A stretch of 64,000 nt of DNA, taken from Phymorhynchus buccinoides (lineage: Eukaryota; Mollusca; Gastropoda; Neogastropoda; Raphitomidae). The notes beneath the pieces are model-generated. The model was given only the letters and a program-made list of their open reading frames with translations, did not search any database and was not told the origin of the DNA. Below are positions 33,066 through 45,000 of this stretch, in pieces (within the stretch, counting starts at the first letter, position 1; the number at the start of each line of letters is the position of its first letter). The translations under genes and the position numbers were made by a program. The stretch covers positions 11,716,987-11,780,986 of the forward strand of contig CM065693.1 of NCBI GenBank assembly GCA_017654935.2, written 5' to 3'.

Positions 33066-36000
33066 GTACAGTACAGTGGGGCCTGGTGTTTTAGGTTCAT
33101 TTCTGTGCCTATATTCTTTTGAAATGCCATTTCTATTAATCTTCCTGCGTATAACTATAAGACTATTATTATTTTTTTTATTATTAATATATAACTATAA
33201 GGAACCATACTTATTAATATACTCTAGACATTGTAGTTTGTATCCAGTATGCAAACGAGCAAAGGTTAAGCAAGCTTGCAAGCGATTTCATATAGGCATT
33301 GGACTTGGAGAACTGTAATTTTATTTTTAGTGGAAGAACTTTTAGATAACGCTTGAACAAAGGGACCTAGGATGCTCAAATTTTGCATGCGGATAGGTAT
33401 TAAGAATATCTAGGCCAAGTGCGAAAATGAAGGTCATAGGTTAAAGGTAAAATGAAGGTCATAGGTTAAAGGTCAAGGTCACTGGCACGATAACGGAGGG
33501 ACCTAGGACACTCAAATTTTGCATGCTGAGTGATAGGTACTAAATATATCTAGGCCAAGTTCAAAAATGAAGGTCAAAGATCAAGGTCACTGGTGCTGAA
33601 AATGCTGCCGAGCACCTGGCACGATGGGACCTAGTCTAGGACGCTGACATTTTGCATGCGGATAGGTACTAACAATATTTCGGCCAAAATCAAAAATGAA
33701 GATAAAAAACAAGGTCACTGTCGTGGCTGATGGTCTAGCGTCTTAACGCTCTAGTATCTTTTTATTTTTACTACACATGCTTACCCTTAGTCACAGTCAC
33801 ATAATCATATGCATAAATTATTTTCTCTGCTTGCAATTTGTTATTGTGTGTGTGTATGTATACAGTCTCACAGTTATTAAGTATACATTACCAAATTGAC
33901 AGATGGAGGGAATACTGTAGATATAATATACCTGGATTTCAGGAAGGCGTTTGATACAGTGCCGCATGAACGACTATTAACAACAATGGAAGCATATGGA
34001 ATTACTGGTGGAATCTTAAACTGGACTAGAAGTTTTCTCTCTGGTAGGACTCAAGTGGTTAGAGTAAATGAGGCCAAATCGGCAAGTGTTCCAGTAGTAA
34101 GTGGTATTCCGCAAGGCAGTTTTCTCTCTGGTAGGACTCAAGTGGTTAGAGTAAATGAGGCCAAATCGGCAAGTGTTCCAGCAGTAAGTGGTATTCCGCA
34201 AGGCAGTATTCTCTCTGGTAGGACTCAAGTGGTTAGAGTAAATGAGGCCAAATCGGCAAGTGTTCCAGCAGTAAGTGGTATTCTGCAAGGCAGTATTCTC
34301 TCTGGTAGGACTCAAGTGGTTAGAGTAAATGAGGCCAAATCGGCAAGTGTTCCAGTAGTAAGTGGTATTCCGCAAGGCAGTATTCTCTCTGGTAGGACTC
34401 AAGTGGTTAGAGTAAATGAGGCCAAATCGGCAAGTGTTCCAGTAGTAAGTGGTATTCCGCAAGGCAGTTTTCTCTCTGGTAGGACTCAAGTGGTTAGAGT
34501 AAATGAGGCCAAATCGGCAAGTGTTCCAGTAGTAAGTGGTATTCCGCAAGGCAGTATTCTCTCTGGTAGGACCCCAGTGGTTAGAGTAAATGAGGCCAAA
34601 TCGGCAAGTGTTCCAGCAGTAAGTGGTATTCCGCAAGGCAGTTTTCTCTCTGGTAGGACTCAAGTGGTTAGAGTAAATGAGGCCAAATCGGCAAGTGTTC
34701 CAGCAGTAAGTGGTATTCTGCAAGGCAGTATTCTCTCTGGTAGGACTCAAGTGGTTAGAGTAAATGAGGCCAAATCGGCAAGTGTTCCAGTAGTAAGTGG
34801 TATTCCGCAAGGCAGTATTCTCTCTGGTAGGACTCAAGTGGTTAGAGTAAATGAAGCCAAATCGGCAAGTGTTCCAGCAGTAAGTGGTATTCCGCAAGGC
34901 AGTATTCTCTCTGGTAGGACCCCAGTGGTTAGAGTAAATGAAGCCAAATCGGCAAGTGTTCCAGCAGTAAGTGGTATTCCGCAAGGCAGTATTCTCTCTG
35001 GTAGGACCCCAGTGGTTAGAGTAAATGAGGCCAAATCGGCAAGTGTTCCAGTAGTAAGTGGTATTCCGCAAGGCAGTATTCTCTCTGGTAGGACCCCAGT
35101 GGTTAGAGTAAATGAGGCCAAATCGGCAAGTGTTCCAGTAGTAAGTGGTATTCCGCAAGGCAGTTTTCTCTCTGGTAGGACTCAAGTGGTTAGAGTAAAT
35201 GAGGCCAAATCGGCAAGTGTTCCAGTAGTAAGTGGTATTCCGCAAGGCAGTATTCTCTCTGGTAGGACTCAAGTGGTTAGAGTAAATGAGGCCAAATCGG
35301 CAAGTGTTCCAGTAGTAAGTGGTATTCCGCAAGGCAGTATTCTCTCTGGTAGGACTCAAGTGGTTAGAGTAAATGAGGCCAAATCGGCAAGTGTTCCAGT
35401 AGTAAGTGGTATTCCGCAAGGCAGTATTCTCTCTGGTAGGACTCAAGTGGTTAGAGTAAATGAGGCCAAATCGGCAAGTGTTCCAGTAGTAAGTGGTATT
35501 CCGCAAGGCAGTATTCTCTCTGGCAGGACCCCAGTGGTTAGAGTAAATGAGGCCAAATCGGCAAGTGTTCCAGTAGTAAGTGGTATTCCGCAAGGCAGTA
35601 TTCTCTCTGGTAGGACTCAAGTGGTTAGAGTAAATGAGGCCAAATCGGCAAGTGTTCCAGTAGTAAGTGGTATTCCGCAAGGCAGTATTCTCTCTGGTAG
35701 GACTCAAGTGGTTAGAGTAAATGAGGCCAAATCGGCAAGTGTTCCAGTAGTAAGTGGTATTCCGCAAGGCAGTATTCTCTCTGGCAGGACCCATTCTCTC
35801 TGGCAGGACTCAAGTGGTTAGAGTAAATGAGGCCAAATCGGCAAGTGTTCCAGTAGTAAGTGGTATTCCGCAAGGCAGTATTCTCTCTGGTAGGACTCAA
35901 GTGGTTAGAGTAAATGAGGCCAAATCGGCAAGTGTTCCAGTAGTAAGTGGTATTCCGCAAGGCAGTTTTCTCTCTGGTAGGACTCAAGTGGTTAGAGTAA

Positions 36001-39000
36001 ATGAGGCCAAATCGGCAAGTGTTCCAGTAGTAAGTGGTATTCCGCAAGGCAGTTTTCTCTCTGGTAGGACTCAAGTGGTTAGAGTAAATGAGGCCAAATC
36101 GGCAAGTGTTCCAGTAGTAAGTGGTATTCCGCAAGGCAGTATTCTCTCTGGTAGGACTCAAGTGGTTAGAGTAAATGAAGCCAAATCGGCAAGTGTTCCA
36201 GTAGTAAGTGGTATTCCGCAAGGCAGTATTCTCTCTGGTAGGACTCAAGTGGTTAGAGTAAATGAGGCCAAATCGGCAAGTGTTCCAGTAGTAAGTGGTA
36301 TTCCGCAAGGCAGTTTTCTCTCTGGTAGGACTCAAGTGGTTAGAGTAAATGAGGCCAAATCGGCAAGTGTTCCAGTAGTAAGTGGTATTCCGCAAGGCAG
36401 TTTTCTCTCTGGTAGGACTCAAGTGGTTAGAGTAAATGAGGCCAAATCGGCAAGTGTTCCAGTAGTAAGTGGTATTCCGCAAGGCAGTATTCTCTCTGGT
36501 AGGACTCAAGTGGTTAGAGTAAATGAGGCCAAATCGGCAAGTGTTCCAGTAGTAAGTGGTATTCCGCAAGGCAGTATTCTCTCTGGTAGGACTCAAGTGG
36601 TTAGAGTAAATGAGGCCAAATCGGCAAGTGTTCCAGTAGTAAGTGGTATTCCGCAAGGCAGTATTCTCTCTGGTAGGACTCAAGTGGTTAGAGTAAATGA
36701 GGCCAAATCGGCAAGTGTTCCAGTAGTAAGTGGCATTCCGCAAGGCAGTATTCTCTCTGGTAGGACTCAAGTGGTTAGAGTAAATGAGGCCAAATCGGCA
36801 AGTGTTCCAGTAGTAAGTGGTATTCCGCAAGGCAGTATTCTCTCTGGTAGGACTCAAGTGGTTAGAGTAAATGAGGCCAAATCGGCAAGTGTTCCAGTAG
36901 TAAGTGGTATTCCGCAAGGCAGTATTCTCTCTGGTAGGACTCAAGTGGTTAGAGTAAATGAGGCCAAATCGGCAAGTGTTCCAGTAGTAAGTGGTATTCC
37001 GCAAGGCAGTTTTCTCTCTGGTAGGACTCAAGTGGTTAGAGTAAATGAGGCCAAATCGGCAAGTGTTCCAGTAGTAAGTGGTATTCCGCAAGGCAGTATT
37101 CTCTCTGGTAGGACCCAAGTGGTTAGAGTAAATGAGGCCAAATCGGCAAGTGTTCCAGTAGTAAGTGGTATTCCGCAAGGCAGTATTCTCTCTGGTAGGA
37201 CTCAAGTGGTTAGAGTAAATGAGGCCAAATCGGCAAGTGTTCCAGTAGTAAGTGGTATTCCGCAAGGCAGTTTTCTCTCTGGTAGGACTCAAGTGGTTAG
37301 AGTAAATGAGGCCAAATCGGCAAGTGTTCCAGTAGTAAGTGGTATTCCGCAAGGCAGTATTCTCTCTGGTAGGACTCAAGTGGTTAGAGTAAATGAGGCC
37401 AAATCGGCAAGTGTTCCAGTAGTAAGTGGTATTCTGCAAGGCAGTATTCTCTCTGGTAGGACTCAAGTGGTTAGAGTAAATGAGGCCAAATCGGCAAGTG
37501 TTCCAGTAGTAAGTGGTATTCCGCAAGGCAGTTTTCTCTCTGGTAGGACTCAAGTGGTTAGAGTAAATGAGGCCAAATCGGCAAGTGTTCCAGTAGTAAG
37601 TGGTATTCCGCAAGGCAGTATTCTCTCTGGTAGGACTCAAGTGGTTAGAGTAAATGAAGCCAAATCGGCAAGTGTTCCAGTAGTAAGTGGTATTCCGCAA
37701 GGCAGTATTCTCTCTGGTAGGACTCAAGTGGTTAGAGTAAATGAGGCCAAATCGGCAAGTGTTCCAGCAGTAAGTGGTATTCCGCAAGGCAGTTTTCTCT
37801 CTGGTAGGACTCAAGTGGTTAGAGTAAATGAGGCCAAATCGGCAAGTGTTCCAGTAGTAAGTGGTATTCCGCAAGGCAGTATTCTCTCTGGTAGGACTCA
37901 AGTGGTTAGAGTAAATGAGGCCAAATCGGCAAGTGTTCCAGTAGTAAGTGGTATTCCGCAAGGCAGTATTCTCTCTGGTAGGACTCAAGTGGTTAGAGTA
38001 AATGAGGCCAAATCGGCAAGTGTTCCAGTAGTAAGTGGTATTCCGCAAGGCAGTATTCTCTCTGGTAGGACTCAAGTGGTTAGAGTAAATGAGGCCAAAT
38101 CGGCAAGTGTTCCAGTAGTAAGTGGTATTCCGCAAGGCAGTATTCTCTCTGGTAGGACTCAAGTGGTTAGAGTAAATGAGGCCAAATCGGCAAGTGTTCC
38201 AGTAGTAAGTGGTATTCCGCAAGGCAGTATTCTCTCTGGTAGGACTCAAGTGGTTAGAGTAAATGAGGCCAAATCGGCAAGTGTTCCAGTAGTAAGTGGT
38301 ATTCCGCAAGGCAGTATTCTCTCTGGTAGGACTCAAGTGGTTAGAGTAAATGAGGCCAAATCGGCAAGTGTTCCAGCAGTAAGTGGTATTCCGCAAGGCA
38401 GTTTTCTCTCTGGTAGGACTCAAGTGGTTAGAGTAAATGAGGCCAAATCGGCAAGTGTTCCAGTAGTAAGTGGTATTCTGCAAGGCAGTATTCTCTCTGG
38501 TAGGACTCAAGTGGTTAGAGTAAATGAGGCCAAATCGGCAAGTGTTCCAGTAGTAAGTGGTATTCCGCAAGGCAGTATTCTCTCTGGTAGGACTCAAGTG
38601 GTTAGAGTAAATGAGGCCAAATCGGCAAGTGTTCCAGTAGTAAGTGGTATTCCGCAAGGCAGTATTCTCTCTGGTAGGACTCAAGTGGTTAGAGTAAATG
38701 AGGCCAAATCGGCAAGTGTTCCAGTAGTAAGTGGTATTCCGCAAGGCAGTATTCTCTCTGGTAGGACTCAAGTGGTTAGAGTAAATGAGGCCAAATCGGC
38801 AAGTGTTCCAGTAGTAAGTGGTATTCCGCAAGGCAGTTTTCTCTCTGGTAGGACTCAAGTGGTTAGAGTAAATGAGGCCAAATCGGCAAGTGTTCCAGTA
38901 GTAAGTGGTATTCCGCAAGGCAGTATTCTCTCTGGTAGGACTCAAGTGGTTAGAGTAAATGAGGCCAAATCGGCAAGTGTTCCAGTAGTAAGTGGTATTC

Positions 39001-42000
39001 CGCAAGGCAGTTTTCTCTCTGGCAGGACTCAAGTGGTTAGAGTAAATGAGGCCAAATCGGCAAGTGTTCCAGTAGTAAGTGGTATTCCGCAAGGCAGTTT
39101 TCTCTCTGGCAGGACTCAAGTGGTTAGAGTAAATGAGGCCAAATCGGCAAGTGTTCCAGTAGTAAGTGGTATTCCGCAAGGCAGTTTTCTCTCTGGTAGG
39201 ACTCAAGTGGTTAGAGTAAATGAGGCCAAATCGGCAAGTGTTCCAGTAGTAAGTGGTATTCCGCAAGGCAGTATTCTCTCTGGTAGGACCCAAGTGGTTA
39301 GAGTAAATGAGGCCAAATCGGCAAGTGTTCCAGTAGTAAGTGGTATTCCGCAAGGCAGTTTTCTCTCTGGTAGGACTCAAGTGGTTAGAGTAAATGAGGC
39401 CAAATCGGCAAGTGTTCCAGTAGTAAGTGGTATTCCGCAAGGCAGTATTCTCTCTGGTAGGACTCAAGTGGTTAGAGTAAATGAGGCCAAATCGGCAAGT
39501 GTTCCAGTAGTAAGTGGTATTCCGCAAGGCAGTATTCTCTCTGGTAGGACTCAAGTGGTTAGAGTAAATGAGGCCAAATCGGCAAGTGTTCCAGTAGTAA
39601 GTGGTATTCCGCAAGGCAGTTTTCTCTCTGGTAGGACCCCAGTGGTTAGAGTAAATGAGGCCAAATCGGCAAGTGTTCCAGCAGTAAGTGGTATTCCGCA
39701 AGGCAGTATTCTCTCTGGTAGGACTCAAGTGGTTAGAGTAAATGAGGCCAAATCGGCAAGTGTTCCAGCAGTAAGTGGTATTCCGCAAGGCAGTATTCTC
39801 TCTGGTAGGACTCAAGTGGTTAGAGTAAATGAGGCCAAATCGGCAAGTGTTCCAGCAGTAAGTGGTATTCCGCAAGGCAGTATTCTCTCTGGTAGGACTC
39901 AAGTGGTTAGAGTAAATGAGGCCAAATCGGCAAGTGTTCCAGTAGTAAGTGGTATTCTGCAAGGCAGTTTTCTCTCTGGTAGGACTCAAGTGGTTAGAGT
40001 AAATGAGGCCAAATCGGCAAGTGTTCCAGTAGTAAGTGGTATTCCGCAAGGCAGTATTCTCTCTGGTAGGACTCAAGTGGTTAGAGTAAATGAGGCCAAA
40101 TCGGCAAGTGTTCCAGTAGTAAGTGGCATTCCGCAAGGCAGTATTCTCTCTGGTAGGACTCAAGTGGTTAGAGTAAATGAGGCCAAATCGGCAAGTGTTC
40201 CAGTAGTAAGTGGTATTCCGCAAGGCAGTATTCTCTCTGGTAGGACTCAAGTGGTTAGAGTAAATGAGGCCAAATCGGCAAGTGTTCCAGTAGTAAGTGG
40301 TATTCCGCAAGGCAGTATTCTCTCTGGTAGGACTCAAGTGGTTAGAGTAAATGAGGCCAAATCGGCAAGTGTTCCAGCAGTAAGTGGTATTCCGCAAGGC
40401 AGTTTTCTCTCTGGTAGGACTCAAGTGGTTAGAGTAAATGAAGCCAAATCGGCAAGTGTTCCAGCAGTAAGTGGTATTCCGCAAGGCAGTATTCTCTCTG
40501 GTAGGACTCAAGTGGTTAGAGTAAATGAGGCCAAATCGGCAAGTGTTCCAGTAGTAAGTGGTATTCCGCAAGGCAGTTTTCTCTCTGGCAGGACTCAAGT
40601 GGTTAGAGTAAATGAGGCCAAATCGGCAAGTGTTCCAGCAGTAAGTGGTATTCCGCAAGGCAGTTTTCTCTCTGGTAGGACTCAAGTGGTTAGAGTAAAT
40701 GAGGCCAAATCGGCAAGTGTTCCAGCAGTAAAGTGGTATTCCGCAAGGCAGTATTCTCTCTGGTAGGACTCAAGTGGTTAGAGTAAATGAGGCCAAATCG
40801 GCAAGTGTTCCAGCAGTAAGTGGTATTCCGCAAGGCAGTATTCTCTCTGGTAGGACTCAAGTGGTTAGAGTAAATGAGGCCAAATCGGCAAGTGTTCCAG
40901 CAGTAAGTGGTATTCCGCAAGGCAGTTTTCTCTCTGGTAGGACTCAAGTGGTTAGAGTAAATGAGGCCAAATCGGCAAGTGTTCCAGTAGTAAGTGGTAT
41001 TCCGCAAGGCAGTTTTCTCTCTGGTAGGACTCAAGTGGTTAGAGTAAATGAGGCCAAATCGGCAAGTGTTCCAGTAGTAAGTGGTATTCCGCAAGGCAGT
41101 TTTCTCTCTGGTAGGACTCAAGTGGTTAGAGTAAATGAGGCCAAATCGGCAAGTGTTCCAGTAGTAAGTGGTATTCCGCAAGGCAGTTTTCTCTCTGGTA
41201 GGACTCAAGTGGTTAGAGTAAATGAAGCCAAATCGGCAAGTGTTCCAGTAGTAAGTGGTATTCCGCAAGGCAGTATATTCTCTCCGGTAGGACTCAAGTG
41301 GTTAGAGTAAATGAAGCCAAATCGGCAAGTGGTAGGACTCAAGTGGTTAGAGTAAATGAGGCCAAATCGGCAAGTGTTCCAGTAGTAAGTGGTATTCCGC
41401 AAGGCAGTATTCTCTCTGGTAGGACTCAAGTGGTTAGAGTAAATGAGGCCAAATCGGCAAGTGTTCCAGTAGTAAGTGGTATTCCGCAAGGCAGTATTCT
41501 CTCTGGTAGGACTCAAGTGGTTAGAGTAAATGAGGCCAAATCGGCAAGTGTTCCAGTAGTAAGTGGTATTCCGCAAGGCAGTATTCTCTCTGGTAGGACT
41601 CAAGTGGTTAGAGTAAATGAGGCCAAATCGGCAAGTGTTCCAGTAGTAAGTGGTATTCCGCAAGGCAGTATTCTCTCTGGTAGGACTCAAGTGGTTAGAG
41701 TAAATGAGGCCAAATCGGCAAGTGTTCCAGCAGTAAGTGGTATTCCGCAAGGCAGTTTTCTCTCTGGTAGGACTCAAGTGGTTAGAGTAAATGAGGCCAA
41801 ATCGGCAAGTGTTCCAGTAGTAAGTGGTATTCCACAAGGCAGTTTTCTCTCTGGTAGGACTCAAGTGGTTAGAGTAAATGAGGCCAAATCGGCAAGTGTT
41901 CCAGCAGTAAGTGGTATTCTGCAAGGCAGTATTCTCTCTGGTAGGACTCAAGTGGTTAGAGTAAATGAGGCCAAATCGGCAAGTGTTCCAGTAGTAAGTG

Positions 42001-45000
42001 GTATTCCGCAAGGCAGTATTCTCTCTGGTAGGACTCAAGTGGTTAGAGTAAATGAGGCCAAATCGGCAAGTGTTCCAGTAGTAAGTGGTATTCCGCAAGG
42101 CAGTATTCTCTCTGGTAGGACTCAAGTGGTTAGAGTAAATGAGGCCAAATCGGCAAGTGTTCCAGCAGTAAGTGGTATTCCGCAAGGCAGTATTCTCTCT
42201 GGCAGGACTCAAGTGGTTAGAGTAAATGAGGCCAAATCGGCAAGTGTTCCAGTAGTAAGTGGTATTCCGCAAGGCAGTATTCTTGGCCCAGTACTTTTTA
42301 CAGTTTTTATTAATGATCTTTATTAATGATCTCCCTGAATGTATAAATAGCATCTGTAAAATTTTTGCAGACGATACAAAACTCTATAATAACACTAATA
42401 ACTATAGTCAGATTCAGAAGGACTTAAATAATCTACAAGAGTGGTCTATATCAATGGAATCTCTACTTTAATGTTTCGAAATGCAAAGTTATGCACATTG
42501 GTAAAAAGAATCCTGGTAAAGAGTATTATATGAATATGGACAATAGAGTTCAAAACATTGAGACTTGTGTTTGTGAAAAAGACTTGGGAGTAACGTTTGA
42601 CTGTAAGTTATCCTTCGATACTCATATCCATAATGTCATTAATAAAGCAAACCAAATGATTGGACTTATAAAAAGAAGTTTCTCTTACCTTAATAAATTT
42701 GTATTTTTAAAATTGTACAAAGCTCTTGTGAGACCCCATGTGGAATATGCAAATGTGGTATGGCATCCTTATTTAAAAAGGCAATCAGTGGCCATCGAGA
42801 GGGTCCAGAGACGAGCATCAAGGTTACTAAGAGAATGCAGAGGCATGAATTATAATGAAAGACTTAAGTACCTGGACTTACATTCTTTAAAAGGCAGACG
42901 ACTTAGAGGGGACCTAATTCAGTAATTGAGACTTACAACATTTTCCATGGCCTTGACAACATACATATTACTAACATTTTTCAATTATCTAACTATTAAA
43001 ACAAGGAATTCTGAATTTAAAATTTTAATGGGACACAGCAATACTAACTTAAGAAAAAACTCACTTTCCAACCGAATTGCACAAGTTTGGAATGCTCTTC
43101 CAGTCCAAGTGAAAGAAGCACAAAATACTAACATATTTAAAAATCTTCTAGACGTCCAAATTTTAATAAATTGTTTTATGATTATGATGAATAAATTTGA
43201 AATCAAATTATGAGTGCGCAAGCGCAACCCATATTGATGAAAAGTACGAAGGGGACGCTTGATAGGCCGCGAGGCCTAGGCTGATGAAGCCAGTCCCTCT
43301 ACTATACTATACTATATACTATACTATGTGCGTATCACTGTATGTGTGTGTGCATTGTGTGTGTGTGTTTTGTTTTTGTTTTTGTAACAAATTGTGTTGT
43401 GTACTGGGTTTTCCGGTATGTCTACGTCAGTACCTGTTTATATAAGTCTTATTGTTGTTTGTTTCCATGGATGAACTAAGCAAACCTTTTTTATGTTCCT
43501 TTGATCTCTCTCAGATGCACGCAGATGGCAAGGTGTACTTTGAGTGTGACCAGTGCGACTTCAAGAGTCGTCTGCGCAGCAAGCTGGCGGAGCACCAGCA
43601 GCGCCACACCCGCACCCGCCTCCTGTGCCACCTGTGTCCTGTCACCTTCATGGACTTGGCCTCGCTCAACCGCCATGTGGCCGCCAAACACGCAGGTCAG
43701 TCTGTTTGTGGCAAATGTTGTTGTGTGTGTGAATTTGTGAAAGAACTGTGGAGAGGAAGAATGACAATGGAAGGAATGAAAACATGTTAAAGCAGAAAAT
43801 GATAGAACTCAACAAAAGAAAAAAGATGAATGTGTGTTATCGTGCAACTTTTCCTGGTATACAAGGATTTCCTGGTTTTTTAATGTTACCAGAAAAGGAA
43901 GTTCCTTTTTTTTTTTTGGTCAAACAAGATCTTTGTGTGTCTATGTCATCTATATTGATGACATAGACTTTAACAACCTTTTTGTTAAAAGTATTACAAA
44001 CATGACACGAAATAGTACAGAGAAGTTATTTTTAAGACGATCAGTTACCAACATTCGCAAGTTTTACTTTTCTAACCGAGTTGTTCAATACTGGAATAAT
44101 TTGTCAACTAACATTAAGGCTGCACCTAACATAAATATATTAAAAATCTTCTGGACAAAGACACAATGATGTCCAATTTTTATACTACTTTTGACGAATA
44201 AAAAAAATAAAAATAAAGAAAAAGTCCATTCCATATTTTTTTAAGATTTTATAGTTTAGCTGTAGAAAGCAAGCCACCCTGAAACAAATCAAAGTCACAA
44301 ACGAGAAAGGGCGTAAAAAGGCAGTGAAGCCCACTTCTAGCCATAATTACTACTACTTCTACTACTACTTAGAATAGATTAAAGAGATGCAAACCACTAA
44401 ATAATTTATCAAATAAAATTCATTGAGAAGGGGCGTGAAAAGGGCTGAAAGGCCTAAAAAAATAGCCCTACACCACCTACCTACTACTGTACAATAAGTA
44501 TAAATTGTGGAAAAAGCAAACTAAAATACCTTCATAAATCAATTTTTTTCTTCAACTGCAGGGGGACGTTACCCCTGGACGCCGGCCTTTCAGGGTTTTT
44601 TCATTTTGTGTGGTTACACCCATGTAGTGTGTACTATGTTTGTGTACGTCTGTTCTTGCTTTCATTGTTTTAATCAGTTGTGTGCATCGCTTATGTTTTG
44701 TTACCTTCGTGCGCATGGCCTCGCTCAACCGCCACTTGTCTGCCAAACATGCGGTCCTGTATGAGTGTGATTAGTATTATGTGCTTTGTGTGTATGGTCT
44801 GTTCGTATTGCTTAATTCAGCTGTACCGTAGACCTTGTATCAACTGTATCCTGTCACCTTCATGGACATGGCCTCTCTCAACCACCATGTGTCCGCCAAA
44901 CATGCAGGTGGTGATTGTCTTTAGTGTCAGTGCGTGTGTGTGTGTCTGTAGGATATGTAAAGAATGTAGCATGAATACTGTCGGTGATGAGTTTCATTTT

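Noticed and set aside
35712..40685. 1,657-codon antisense ORF as a giant repeat protein
   Set aside because: It is a by-product of an 87-bp period inside a dead retrotransposon and has no start context, splice support or non-repeat domain.
34031..42283. CRISPR array
   Set aside because: There are no unique spacers; the units are contiguous copies of RT coding sequence in an animal genome.
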